Notes: generated from the sequence alone by a model not told the origin. A stretch of DNA of 64,000 nt from Pseudomonadota bacterium (GCA_023457495.1 JAEWLQ010000082.1:62001-126000), one strand, 5' to 3'; counted from the first letter of the stretch, positions 31,943-42,250 are shown. Translations and numbers: made by a program.

Positions 31943-31980
31943 CCCAGGCTCCTCGGTGGAATGGGGGCAGAGTGTAGCCG

Positions 31981-32757
31981 ATGAGCCAGCCGCTCGTGAC
32001 CGTCATAGTGCCCACCTACAACCGCGCGGGGATCATCGGCGAGACGGTGGCATCGATCCTCGGCCAGACCTGGCGCGAGATCGAGCTGCTCGTGGTGGCC
32101 GACGGCTGCACGGATGACACGGCCGGCGTGGTCGAGTCGTTCAACGATGCGCGGGCGCGCGTGATCTCTCAGCCCGGCAGTGGCGGGCCGGCGGCGCCGC
32201 GCAACAACGCGGCGGCCGTGGCGCGCGGCAAATACATCGCGTTTTGCGACGACGACGACCTGTGGGAACCCGACAAACTCCGGTTGCAGATCGAGCTCAT
32301 GGAACGCGAGCCCGACATCGCGTTGAGCTACACGAGGGGCGTGAACTTTGGCGCGGAGGGCGAGCTGCCGAGCGACGCGCTGCCCATCTGGCCGTCCCGC
32401 AATCACTATCGCGCGCTGCTGTATCGCAACTTCATCGTCAACACCAGCGTGGTGGTCCGTCGCGACGTGCTGCTCGCGACGGGCAAGTTCGACGAGTCCG
32501 TGGCCGCGCGTGGCAGTGAGGACTACAAAATGTGGCTGCAGATCGCGCGGCGCCACCGCATCGCCGGGCTCGATGCGCCGCTTTATCGCTATCGTATCCA
32601 CGGCACGAACCTCATGGGTGCGCGCTCGATCGCGACTTTGCGCAGCATCCGTGTGCTGCAGGACCTGAAGGCCGCCGGCATGATCGAAGGCTCGCTGTTT
32701 CTGCCGTTGCTATGGGCGCGCTTCAAATGGCTGGTCTACAAGCTCAAAGGCCGCTGA
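31981..32757 (+). CDS. Glycosyltransferase family 2
   Basis: 258 aa. GT-A motifs: VIVPTYNRAG, VVADGCTDDT, FCDDDDLWEPDKL (metal DxD), SEDYKMWLQIARR and a YRIHGTN block. It is a soluble inverting glycosyltransferase of the kind that adds sugars to a lipid-linked O-unit. It starts a new + strand set after the rmlA gene. The 209-bp gap after it holds no convincing gene or terminator. Donor and acceptor unknown. Confidence 0.85.
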   Translation: MSQPLVTVIVPTYNRAGIIGETVASILGQTWREIELLVVADGCTDDTAGVVESFNDARARVISQPGSGGPAAPRNNAAAVARGKYIAFCDDDDLWEPDKLRLQIELMEREPDIALSYTRGVNFGAEGELPSDALPIWPSRNHYRALLYRNFIVNTSVVVRRDVLLATGKFDESVAARGSEDYKMWLQIARRHRIAGLDAPLYRYRIHGTNLMGARSIATLRSIRVLQDLKAAGMIEGSLFLPLLWARFKWLVYKLKGR

Positions 32758-32879
32758 CGGCAATACCCGGGCAACCCCTTGCAGCGCGGCGCGCGGTTGT
32801 GTGTTCCCGCGCCATTCCCGCAACCTACCCGCCGCGGGGCTTCAAGAAAGGAAGGCGGGCGACGATGTAACGGGGAGCC

Positions 32880-32960
32880 ATGTATCGCTCCCGATTCATC
32901 CCGGTCCTCGCCCGCTGCCTGACCCTCGTCGCGCTCCTGCGCGCCGAGCGAGCAGGGTGA
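32880..32960 (+). other. 26-codon ORF with signal-peptide-like sequence, in frame with the next gene across one TGA
   Basis: ATG 32880 gives a short basic start and a hydrophobic run (FIPVLARCLTLVALL), then TGA at 32958. The frame continues, after that single stop, straight into the hypothetical gene at 32967. GGGGAG stands only 2 bp before the ATG, so translation would be weak. It may be a broken N-terminus of the downstream gene, a chance ORF, or a short leader. A sequencing or mutational change at TGA would unite the two. Confidence 0.3.
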
Positions 32961-32966
32961 CCTGTC

Positions 32967-33536
32967 GTGCACCACGACTGTGGTCACGACGGGCGAGAGC
33001 ATGCGCATCGCCTCCCCTGGATGCTCGATGCGAACCACGCCGCTCCCGGCGCCGACAATCTCTTGTTGCCCGGTTGGTTGTATCTCGAAGGCCGCAACGG
33101 CGCGCCTACGCATCACGTGCGCGCGCTCGACCTGCGCGGGACCACGCTGCGCATGGAGATGCGCCAGGACGCACTGGACGTGAAGGTCGGACATCTATAT
33201 TTATGCGTGCAGTCCGAGATGACAGACGGGATGTACGTGAACCTAGCCTATTCCGCCCAACCCCTGGACACGATGACCGATGACAACGGGGCTTGGGTGC
33301 CGATCGACTCGACGCTGTCGGCCGACCCGACGGCCTGGATGTGCCTCGGCAGTTCGGCGGCGCGCGCGGATACCTATCGGTGCGATGCCGTTTCGAAGAT
33401 CATTCGCAACGTGAACTTCGATTTCGGTTTCATCATCCTCCCTGTCGACGACGTTCCTCATCCGGCGGTGCAGCCGTCGGGCGCGATCGAAGTCCGTAAT
33501 TTCGAGATCGCCACCCTGTCCCGGCTCACGCAGTGA
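32967..33536 (+). CDS. Hypothetical protein, glycan-locus associated, N-terminus uncertain
   Basis: 189 aa from GTG 32967; no family recognised. The chain has mixed beta-like segments (TTLRMEMRQDALDVKVGHLYLCVQ, FDFGFIILPVDDVPHP) and no membrane segment, which could be a carbohydrate-binding or jelly-roll fold (inference). The start is doubtful. A signal-like peptide lies in frame upstream but is cut off by one TGA. It overlaps the polymerase-like gene by 4 bp (GTGA), so it is co-translated with it. Confidence 0.5.
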   Translation: MHHDCGHDGREHAHRLPWMLDANHAAPGADNLLLPGWLYLEGRNGAPTHHVRALDLRGTTLRMEMRQDALDVKVGHLYLCVQSEMTDGMYVNLAYSAQPLDTMTDDNGAWVPIDSTLSADPTAWMCLGSSAARADTYRCDAVSKIIRNVNFDFGFIILPVDDVPHPAVQPSGAIEVRNFEIATLSRLTQ

Positions 33537-34810
33537 TCTCGGACCGTTGGGGTTTCGCGAACTCCGCGCTCACCTGGGCGACGGCGATCGTGATCTACCT
33601 CGTGATGTCCTATCCGTATCACGCGATCGTGCTCACGGGTATCGACGTCTTCCCGCAGGCCATCTACGCCGGACTCTGCCTTCTCGGATTCGCGTTGTTC
33701 TTCGTGCATCGCCATTCGCCTCTGCCGGTCGAATACTCGCGCATCACGTGGTTGTTCGTCGTGGGTCTGCTCTTCGTCATGTCCATGACGCTCCTGACCA
33801 CGCGCAACCCGACGGTGGTGCGCGAGTTGCTGCTGCTCGGGCTCGCGTTGCTGCTGCTGTTGCGAGTGCGGGGCGTCGACTGCCTCATGGTGATGCGCGC
33901 GCTTGTGTACGTGAGCGTGATCGTGCTGTTGCCGGCGATGATCATCGTGGCGATGTTCTACGCCGGCTTCATCGATGGGCCCACCTGGCGCGTGGAGCGG
34001 CTGGGCCTCGGCGAGACGAACCCGCTCATGATCCGCGGCACGATCGGCAGCGCCGAATACTACCTACCGTGGTTCCTCGCGTTCGTGCCGCATATGGCGA
34101 GCTTCGACCAGGGCTTCGGTCTCGTTTTCGTGCGGCAACCGCTCGTATACATCGAGCCCACCGATACGTGGCTGTATTCCGCGGGCCTGCTGTGGTTCGC
34201 GGTCGCGGACCGGACGATGCCCTTGCGGATCCTCTGCATCGCCGTGCTCGGCCTCGCGCTGGCGGTGTCGTATTCGGTCGCGGGCATTCTCGCGACCGTG
34301 GGCGCCGCGCTCGTCTGCGTCGGCGTCTACGTCGGCGGCCGGACGCTGGTGCTCGCCATCGTCGGCGGCATCGCGATGCTCTTCTCGGTGCTGCCGCTCG
34401 ATTTCCTGTTGAGTCTCATCGCCGAGAACAAGGCCAACCAGCTCGAGTTCTACACGGACAATCTCAAGGTGCTGTCGAATCCCACGTTGTTCGGCAGCGC
34501 GGATTTCGCCGAAAGACAGGACGTCAACTACGGCATGTTGTCGGTCATCGACCGCTACGGGCTGGTCGGATTCGGATTCGCGGTGCTCGCGCTCATCGCG
34601 TTCGCGCTGATGGCGTTCCACCTGCTCAACGACAAAGAGAATCTCGGCTGGAAGCGGTTTCCTTTGTTCGTCGGCAGCGCAGTGTCGCTGGCTATGACCG
34701 CGAAATATCCCGGCATCGTGCCTGCGATGCCGATCATGAGCCTGGCGGCCGCCTTGAGCTTCCGGCAATTCCAGATGTCGCCCTTCACGGCGGCGGCCAT
34801 TCGGCCGTGA
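33533..34810 (+). CDS. Polytopic membrane protein, O-antigen polymerase/ligase-like (Wzy candidate)
   Basis: 425 aa, GTG start. About ten hydrophobic helices fill the chain with a larger soluble loop in the middle (residues about 165-215). Wzy proteins are recognised mainly by this topology, because sequence identity is poor. No other such protein is in the window, and a Wzz-like chain-length protein is present, so this is the best candidate for polymerising repeat units. A WaaL-type ligase is possible. It is coupled to the upstream hypothetical gene by a 4-bp overlap. Confidence 0.65.
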   Translation: MISDRWGFANSALTWATAIVIYLVMSYPYHAIVLTGIDVFPQAIYAGLCLLGFALFFVHRHSPLPVEYSRITWLFVVGLLFVMSMTLLTTRNPTVVRELLLLGLALLLLLRVRGVDCLMVMRALVYVSVIVLLPAMIIVAMFYAGFIDGPTWRVERLGLGETNPLMIRGTIGSAEYYLPWFLAFVPHMASFDQGFGLVFVRQPLVYIEPTDTWLYSAGLLWFAVADRTMPLRILCIAVLGLALAVSYSVAGILATVGAALVCVGVYVGGRTLVLAIVGGIAMLFSVLPLDFLLSLIAENKANQLEFYTDNLKVLSNPTLFGSADFAERQDVNYGMLSVIDRYGLVGFGFAVLALIAFALMAFHLLNDKENLGWKRFPLFVGSAVSLAMTAKYPGIVPAMPIMSLAAALSFRQFQMSPFTAAAIRP

Positions 34811-34816
34811 TACGCG

Positions 34817-34835
34817 GGGCTTTTCTGCCCGTTTT
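34817..34835 (+). terminator. Weak terminator-like hairpin
   Basis: GGGC (34817-34820), loop TTTTCT, GCCC (34827-34830), then G and TTTT. The stem is only 4 bp. It lies just after the polymerase-like gene and before asnB. Confidence 0.3.
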
Positions 34836-34870
34836 GTAATAAAGTCTCGACGCCGCGCGTCGGCAAAACA

Positions 34871-34904
34871 CTCTGCAGAGCCCGGAATGAACGTCGAAAC
34901 GTTC
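34871..34904. promoter_or_regulatory. Two adjacent palindromes upstream of asnB
   Basis: CTCTGCAGAG (34871-34880) is a perfect 10-bp palindrome. Eight bp later GAACGT-CGAA-ACGTTC (34889-34904) is a perfect 6-bp stem. Both lie in the 171-bp gap between the polymerase-like gene and the asparagine-synthase gene. They could be protein-binding sites or RNA hairpins; no promoter is clear. Confidence 0.35.
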
Positions 34905-34981
34905 CTCCTCGACAAAAAAACACATGGTAGAAAGCTGATCGGAAGCACCATCGGCGCGATGACTGTCATGGCTCGCTGACG

Positions 34982-36928
34982 ATGTGCGGAATCGCAGGCT
35001 TCTACTCACCGCGGCGTCCGGTCGCGAACACGGGGCTCGACGCCCAGGCGCAGGCGATGGGCGACGCGATCGCGCATCGCGGGCCCGACGACCATGGCGT
35101 CTGGACCTCGCCCGAACTCGGCCTCGCCCTCGCGCATCGACGCCTCTCGATCATCGATCTCTCGCCGCTCGGGCATCAGCCCATGGCGTCGGCCAGCGGT
35201 CGCTTCGTCGCGGCCTATAACGGCGAGATCTACAATTACACCGAGTTGCGGCAGGCGCTCGAGTCCGAGGGCGTCGGTGGCTGGCGCGGCCATTCGGACA
35301 CCGAGATCATGCTCGCGGCCTTCGAGCGCTGGGGCATCGAGCGAACGCTGCGCGAACTCAACGGCATGTTCGCAATCGCGATGGTCGATCTCGAAAGGCG
35401 GGTCCTGGTCCTGGCGCGCGATCGCGCCGGAGAAAAGCCGCTGTACTACGGATGGCAGGGCGACACCTTCCTGTTCGGCTCCGAGCTCAAGGCGCTGCTC
35501 GCGCATCCGTCCGCCGAGCGGGTGCTGGACGAGGGCGCCGTCGCGCAATTCCTCCGGCTGGCGTACGTGCCGGCGCCGCGCAGCATCTGGCGCGGCATCG
35601 CCAAACTACCCCCCGGAAGCCTGATCGAAGTGCCGCTCGCGCCCGAGGCGCGCCGCGAATACCCGCCGAGGCCCTACTGGAGCTGGCCGGTGCCCGGCAT
35701 CGATGCGCGGCCCATCAGCGTCGCCGCCGCGGCGGCCGAGCTCGAGCCGGTGCTGCGCAACGCGATCGGCCTGCGCATGCGCGCCGACGTCCCGCTCGGC
35801 GCGTTCTTGTCAGGCGGGATCGACTCCTCGACCGTGGTCGCGCTCATGCAGGCGCAGTCGGCGCGGCGCGTGCGCACCTTCTCGATCGGTTTCGCCGAGG
35901 CCGCGCACGATGAGGCCGCGTTCGGGCGCGCCGTCGCCGAACGGCTCGGCACGGAACATACCGAGCTGCGCGTGACGGCGGCCGATGCGCTCGCCGTCGT
36001 GCCGGACATCAGCCGCATCTGGGACGAACCGTTCGCCGATTCCTCGCAGATTCCCACCTACCTGCTCGCGAAACTCACGCGCGAACACGTGACCGTCTCG
36101 CTGTCGGGCGATGCGGGCGACGAGTTGTTCGGCGGTTACGTGCGCTACATCGAGGCCCCGGGACTGTTGCGGCTGCACTCGCGGGTGCCGCTGTTCCTGC
36201 GGCGCGGCGCGGCGGGCGTGCTCGATGCCTTGCCGGGACCGCGATTCGATCGCACGCTGGCCGCGCTCTCGCCCAGGCTCGCGGTGCTGTTCGGCGGCCA
36301 CCGGCTGCACAAGCTTGCGGCGGTGCTCGGCGTCGACGGCCGCACGGAGTTGTATCGCCGGCTGGTGTCGCAGTGGCCGGACCCCGGCGCGTTCTACCGG
36401 CGCGCGCCCGAACCCGCGTCGCTCATCGACACGCTCGCGGTCGACCCGCGCGCCTCGGCGGTCGACTGGATGATGCTGCTGGACCAGCAGACCTATCTAC
36501 CCGACGACATCCTCGTGAAGGTCGATCGGGCGACGATGGCCGTCGCGCTGGAATCGCGCGTGCCGTTCCTCGATCCCGACGTAATCGCGTTCGCGGCCCG
36601 ACTCCCGGAGAGCGCGCGCATCGGCGGCGGCATCGGCAAACTGGTGTTGCGCGAGCTGCTGGCGAAATACCTCGACCCCGATTCCTTCACGCGGCCGAAG
36701 CAGGGCTTCGCGATTCCGCTCGCGGAATGGCTGCGCGGACCGCTGCGCGAATGGGCCGAGTCGCTGCTATCGCGCGAGGCGCTGGCCCGCTACGGTCTGC
36801 TGGACGCAGATTTCGTACGCCGCCACTGGGAAGCCCACGTGAGCGGCGCGCGCAACCTGCACTATCCACTGTGGAACTTCCTCGTGCTGCAGGCCTGGCT
36901 CGGCGAATACCGGCCGCGAATCGCATGA
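34982..36928 (+). CDS. Asparagine synthase (glutamine-hydrolysing)-like amidotransferase
   Basis: 648 aa. The second residue is Cys (MCGIAGFYS), the N-terminal nucleophile of class II glutaminases, so the start is certain. Glutaminase residues RGPDDHG and NGEIYNY follow. The synthetase half has the ATP-PPase loop SGGIDSS (277-283) and SLSGDAGDELFGGY. In polysaccharide loci such AsnB homologues (WbpS-like) amidate sugar uronic acids or sugar-linked acids; some clusters carry the plain enzyme. Target unknown. It overlaps the next gene by 4 bp. Confidence 0.88.
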   Translation: MCGIAGFYSPRRPVANTGLDAQAQAMGDAIAHRGPDDHGVWTSPELGLALAHRRLSIIDLSPLGHQPMASASGRFVAAYNGEIYNYTELRQALESEGVGGWRGHSDTEIMLAAFERWGIERTLRELNGMFAIAMVDLERRVLVLARDRAGEKPLYYGWQGDTFLFGSELKALLAHPSAERVLDEGAVAQFLRLAYVPAPRSIWRGIAKLPPGSLIEVPLAPEARREYPPRPYWSWPVPGIDARPISVAAAAAELEPVLRNAIGLRMRADVPLGAFLSGGIDSSTVVALMQAQSARRVRTFSIGFAEAAHDEAAFGRAVAERLGTEHTELRVTAADALAVVPDISRIWDEPFADSSQIPTYLLAKLTREHVTVSLSGDAGDELFGGYVRYIEAPGLLRLHSRVPLFLRRGAAGVLDALPGPRFDRTLAALSPRLAVLFGGHRLHKLAAVLGVDGRTELYRRLVSQWPDPGAFYRRAPEPASLIDTLAVDPRASAVDWMMLLDQQTYLPDDILVKVDRATMAVALESRVPFLDPDVIAFAARLPESARIGGGIGKLVLRELLAKYLDPDSFTRPKQGFAIPLAEWLRGPLREWAESLLSREALARYGLLDADFVRRHWEAHVSGARNLHYPLWNFLVLQAWLGEYRPRIA

Positions 36929-38067
36929 CCGGCGCGAATCCCCGCGGCATCGTCATCGCTTCGCGCTGTTCGTGGACGATGCACAACTTTCGCCTGCCGC
37001 TGATCCGCTCGCTGATCGACGATGGGTTCGACGTCAAGGCTGTGGGCGCGGGCGGCGACGGCTACGACGCGAAGCTGCGCGCGGCGGGCGTGGACTTCGA
37101 AGACGTGCCGGTGAGCCGGCGGGGCGTCGCGCCCATCATGGACGTGCTGCTCACGCTGCGGCTCGTGGGTTTGTTCCGCCGGGCGCGTCCGAAGGTGTTC
37201 CATGCCTTCACGATCAAGCCGGCCATCTACGGCACTCTGGCCGCCGCGATGGCGGGCGTGCCGGTACGCATCGTCACCATCACCGGACTCGGTCATGCCT
37301 TCACGACGGCTTCGGGGACGCTGCGCCGATTGGTCGAAATGCTGTACCGGAGCGCACTGAAGCGCGCGAGCCTGGTGTACTTCCAGAACGAAGACGACCG
37401 CGCGCTGTTTCTCGAACGCGGCCTGGTGGCCGAAAACAAGACGCGACTCATCGCGGGATCGGGAGTCGATACCGCGCGGTTCGCCGTCGCGCCCCTGCCG
37501 TGCGCGATCGGCGGCAAACCGCGATTCCTCATGGTGGCCCGACTGCTGCGCGAGAAAGGCGTGAGCGAATATTTCGCCGCGGCGGAACGGGTGCGCGCGA
37601 CCCATCCGGACGTCGAATTCGTCCTGCTCGGCGGCCTCGATTCCCGTAATCCGTCGGCGTTTTCCCGCAGTGAAATCCACGGTTTGACCGCCCGAGGGGC
37701 CGTTCGCTGGGTAGATGAAGTCGCGGATGTGCGCCCGTTCCTCGCGGCCTGCGACGTGCTCGTATTACCTTCCTACCGCGAAGGGATGCCACGTTCAGTG
37801 CTCGAGGCCGCTTCCGTCGGCCGGGCCGCGATCGTAACCGACGTTCCCGGCTGTCGGGCCGCGGTCGAAGCCGGAGTCACCGGACTCCTCATTCCACCCG
37901 CGGATCCCGAGGCGCTTGCCGTCGCCATGCTGCGTTTTGTCGAGGATCCTGGTCTCGCGGCAAGCATGGGGACCGCGGCGCGGTGTCGCGTAGTAGCGAG
38001 ATTCGACGAAAAGTGCGTAATCAAAGAGACTACGTCTGCCTACATTGAGATGACTACGAAAGAATGA
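36925..38067 (+). CDS. Glycosyltransferase family 4
   Basis: 380 aa from ATG 36925. GT-B fold: an N-terminal half (SRCSWTMHNFRLPLI, FHAFTIKPAIYG) and a C-terminal half (FLMVARLLREKGVSEYF, LPSYREGMPRSVLEAASVGRA) with the E-x7-E donor-site motif (Glu of REGMP, then VLEAA). The N-terminal text resembles PglA/CapJ-like retaining transferases that act on undecaprenyl-linked sugars. It overlaps both neighbours by 4 bp. Confidence 0.88.
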   Translation: MTGANPRGIVIASRCSWTMHNFRLPLIRSLIDDGFDVKAVGAGGDGYDAKLRAAGVDFEDVPVSRRGVAPIMDVLLTLRLVGLFRRARPKVFHAFTIKPAIYGTLAAAMAGVPVRIVTITGLGHAFTTASGTLRRLVEMLYRSALKRASLVYFQNEDDRALFLERGLVAENKTRLIAGSGVDTARFAVAPLPCAIGGKPRFLMVARLLREKGVSEYFAAAERVRATHPDVEFVLLGGLDSRNPSAFSRSEIHGLTARGAVRWVDEVADVRPFLAACDVLVLPSYREGMPRSVLEAASVGRAAIVTDVPGCRAAVEAGVTGLLIPPADPEALAVAMLRFVEDPGLAASMGTAARCRVVARFDEKCVIKETTSAYIEMTTKE

Positions 38068-39377
38068 AAGCCTCGCCTCTGGTCCTGTTTCTCGAACTGA
38101 ACGAAATCAATTTCGACTTCGTGCGCAAGTATTGCGAGGCCGGCATGCTGCCGAATCTCGCGGATCTCCTGCGCCGCTATCCATTGCATCGCACGGTATC
38201 CGAGAAAAACTACGAGGAACTCGAGCCCTGGATCCAGTGGGTCACGGCGCATACCGGGATGCCGCTGCGCGAGCACGGGGTGTTTCGGCTCGGCGACATC
38301 ATCAACACCGATATCGACCAGATCTGGGAGCAGCTCGAGCGACGCGGCGTACGCGTCGGCGCGGTCAGTCCCATGAACGCCAAGAACCGGCTCGATGCTC
38401 CCGCGTTCTTCATTCCCGATCCGTGGACGCGCACGAAGGTGAGCGCGGGGCCCGTCGCGAAGGATTTGTATGACGCTATCTGCGTCGCCGTGAACGAGAA
38501 CGCCAGCGGGCGTTTCGGCCCGGCCGTCGCCTGGCGGCTGGTGCGCGGCATGCTCGCCTACGCGCGTCCGCGGCACTACGTCAAGTACCTCAAGTACGTG
38601 ATCGGCTCGCTGCGCGGAGCGCCCTGGCGGCGCGCGTTGTTCCTCGACCTGCTGCTCGGCGACCTGTTCGTGCAGGAGGTGCGGAACACCTCGCCGCAGT
38701 TCGCGAGCCTGTTCCTGAACGCGGGCGCGCACATCCAGCATCACTACATGTTCTGCTCGAGCGCGTATGGCGGCGAGCGACGCAACCCCGGCTGGTACAT
38801 CAAGCCCGGCCTCGATCCGGTTCGGGAAGTGCTCGAGCTGTACGACGACATGCTGGGCACGGTGCTGCGCGAGTTCCCGAATGCGCGCGTGATGCTCGCG
38901 ACGGGCCTACACCAGGATCCGCACGAGAAGATGACTTACTACTGGCGCCTGCGACGCCATGACGATTTCCTGCGAAAGATAGGCGTGCCGTTCGCCAGCG
39001 TCGAAGGCCGCATGTCGCGCGACTTCCTCGTGCGCTGCAATTCGCACGAACAGGCGCTCGCGGCGCAAAAGCGCATTGAGTCCGCGCACGCCCCCAATGG
39101 TGCGCCGCTTTTCGAAGTCGACAATCGCGGTATGGACCTGTTCGTGATGCTGGTCTATGCCGACAACGTCGACGACGCCTTCACCTACACGGTCGGGAAC
39201 CAGACGTTCACCGACCTGGCGTCCGATGTCGTGTTCGTCGCGATCAAGAACGGGAAACACAATGGCATCGGGTACTTCCTGGATGCCGGCTCAAGGGCGG
39301 GGGAGTCCGCGAGCGAATTTCCCCTGGCTGCACTGCCTCGCAGGATCATGGAGGCCGTCCTGGGACCGGCTGGGTAG
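38064..39377 (+). CDS. Alkaline phosphatase superfamily (phosphodiesterase-like) protein
   Basis: 437 aa. The opening LFLELNEINFDFVRKYCEAGMLPNLADLL resembles the N-terminus of nucleotide pyrophosphatase/phosphodiesterase-like proteins. Possible metal ligands are the NAGAHIQHHYM cluster and His in KHNGIGYF. No Ser/Thr nucleophile could be picked with certainty. Homologues occasionally lie in O-antigen loci, where a phospho-ethanolamine or glycerol-phosphate transfer role is guessed. The gene's stop codon is part of a palindrome. Confidence 0.55.
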   Translation: MKASPLVLFLELNEINFDFVRKYCEAGMLPNLADLLRRYPLHRTVSEKNYEELEPWIQWVTAHTGMPLREHGVFRLGDIINTDIDQIWEQLERRGVRVGAVSPMNAKNRLDAPAFFIPDPWTRTKVSAGPVAKDLYDAICVAVNENASGRFGPAVAWRLVRGMLAYARPRHYVKYLKYVIGSLRGAPWRRALFLDLLLGDLFVQEVRNTSPQFASLFLNAGAHIQHHYMFCSSAYGGERRNPGWYIKPGLDPVREVLELYDDMLGTVLREFPNARVMLATGLHQDPHEKMTYYWRLRRHDDFLRKIGVPFASVEGRMSRDFLVRCNSHEQALAAQKRIESAHAPNGAPLFEVDNRGMDLFVMLVYADNVDDAFTYTVGNQTFTDLASDVVFVAIKNGKHNGIGYFLDAGSRAGESASEFPLAALPRRIMEAVLGPAG

Positions 39378-39389
39378 TTTCAAACTACC
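39373..39389. promoter_or_regulatory. Perfect 8-bp inverted repeat overlapping a stop codon
   Basis: GGTAGTTT, one base C, then AAACTACC. The TAG at 39375-39377 is the stop of the phosphatase-like gene. The repeat lies at the start of the 308-bp gap before the WecA-type gene. No T-run follows, so it is not a clear terminator; it may be an operator or RNA hairpin. Confidence 0.4.
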
Positions 39390-39685
39390 AATCCCATTAG
39401 AACCACTCCAAACAGCCCTTCAAACGGGCCCCTGTCGCCAAAATGTGACGGTGCATCGGACTTTTTCGCGCCAGATTGTGAGAGAAACCAGCCCGTCGTG
39501 ACAGAAGGGAATCCGAGCCGGTGTGTCCGCCCCCTATAGCCGGTTGAACGCCATGGACCCATGTTTTCCTGACTATTCTTATTTCGTGCAACTGCTTACG
39601 GTCGAAAATTCAGATGGTTATACTTCGCCCGCTCTCAGGGGCGGAAGCGCGTCGCCAGCATTGGCGGCGGCCAAAGAGGATCTCC
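39390..39685. other. Intergenic region with no recognised gene
   Basis: The gap between the phosphatase-like gene and the preferred GTG start of the WecA-type gene is AT-richer than its surroundings. Nothing coding is seen. A possible -10 (TATACT, 39619-39624) lies in it, with a poor -35. Confidence 0.5.
39596..39624 (+). promoter_or_regulatory. Tentative promoter for the WecA-type gene
   Basis: TATACT at 39619-39624 matches the -10 consensus at five of six positions. The hexamer 17 bp upstream (TTACGG) matches the -35 consensus at only two of six. If real it lies inside the frame starting at ATG 39614, which supports the downstream GTG at 39686 as the true start. Confidence 0.3.
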
Positions 39686-40783
39686 GTGACCAGTGAAATT
39701 GGCGCCGGACTGGCGTGTTTCTTTGCAACACTTCTCGCAATGCTCGCGTTGCGTCCCGTTGCAGTCGTAGTCGAGCTAGTAGACAAACCCGGCGGTCGCA
39801 AAACGCATCGTGGCGAGATTCCGGTCGTCGGCGGTCTCGCCATGTTCATCGGCTGTAGCTTCGGCATCGGGCTCCTGCCTCCCAGCCAGTTTGTAACTGC
39901 GTCACTGCTGTCCGCCGCGGCGTTAGTGGTGCTCGTTGGAATGCTCGATGACCGCTTCGAAATTTCCCCGGTCGCACGCCTGACTGCGCACCTCGTCGCG
40001 GCGCTGCTTGTGCTCGCGACCTCGACGGATCTCGCGATCACCACGCTCGGTCGTCCGTTTGGCAATTCGTTGATAGAGTTCTCCGACCTCGGAGGCGCCG
40101 CGTTCACCTGCATCGCGATCGTGGGCGCGATCAACGCATTCAATATGCTCGATGGCATGGATGGGCTCGCCGGGACGCTGGCGTTCAATGCGCTGCTCGC
40201 GCTGACCTGGCTAACGTCGCTCTCGGGCGATCAGATGGTCGGCAACGTGAGTATCGTGCTCTCGGGTGCCGTTGCCGCGTTCCTCATCTTCAATATTCCG
40301 GCGAAGTTCAACCGCCGCGTCCGGTGTTTCATGGGAGACGCTGGCAGTACCTTGCTAGGATTCTTACTCGCCTGTATGTGCATCAGCGCCTCGCAGGGCG
40401 AGGGGCCCGTGATCGCGCCGACTACCACGCTGTGGATTGTCGCGATCCCACTCTACGAGCTGCTCTGGACGACGATGCGTCGCGTCCTCAACGGTCGTTC
40501 GCCATTCCAGCCCGATCGCGCGCACTTTCACCACAAGTTGCTCGACGCGGGATTCGGCGTGCGCGGTGCGTTTTTCGTCCTGATCTGCATCGGCGCATTG
40601 CTCTCGCTCACAGGGATCAGCATTCACTATTTCGAGATCCCGGACGGCCTTTCCTTCGTTTTCTGGCTGCTGAGCGGGCTCGGCATGGTCGTGCTCATGC
40701 ACAACGCCAGGTTGCTGTGGCACATACTGCCGAAACGCTTCCGGCGCGTGCGTCCGGCCGAGGGCGAGTTCGACACCGCCTGA
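39686..40783 (+). CDS. WecA/MraY-type undecaprenyl-phosphate sugar-1-phosphate transferase
   Basis: 365 aa from GTG 39686, chosen because AGAGGA sits 5 bp upstream and the protein then begins at the first membrane helix; ATG 39614 would add 24 polar residues. About ten or eleven membrane segments. Conserved cytoplasmic motifs: Asp88-Asp89 in GMLDDRFE, NAFNMLDGMDGLAG, FMGDAGS and DRAHFHHKL. The family transfers a sugar-1-phosphate from a UDP-sugar to undecaprenyl phosphate, the first step of glycan assembly. It is the only initiating transferase of this type in the window. Confidence 0.88.
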   Translation: MTSEIGAGLACFFATLLAMLALRPVAVVVELVDKPGGRKTHRGEIPVVGGLAMFIGCSFGIGLLPPSQFVTASLLSAAALVVLVGMLDDRFEISPVARLTAHLVAALLVLATSTDLAITTLGRPFGNSLIEFSDLGGAAFTCIAIVGAINAFNMLDGMDGLAGTLAFNALLALTWLTSLSGDQMVGNVSIVLSGAVAAFLIFNIPAKFNRRVRCFMGDAGSTLLGFLLACMCISASQGEGPVIAPTTTLWIVAIPLYELLWTTMRRVLNGRSPFQPDRAHFHHKLLDAGFGVRGAFFVLICIGALLSLTGISIHYFEIPDGLSFVFWLLSGLGMVVLMHNARLLWHILPKRFRRVRPAEGEFDTA

Positions 40784-40916
40784 CAGCTTGCGGGCTGCCT
40801 CCGGGCGCCCCCGAGTTTCATACTCTTGAGTTCCGACAGCGACCGGAGGCGCGCGCGTAAGGCCTATTCGTTAAGATTCCGCCCCTTGCGTCCACTTGGG
40901 CGTCTGCAGGGATTCC

Positions 40917-42250
<1,334 letters not shown>

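Noticed and set aside
39614..39685. ATG 39614 as start of the WecA-type gene
   Set aside because: GTG 39686 has a good RBS and starts at the first membrane helix; the extra 24 residues are polar and unlike the family. Not fully excluded.
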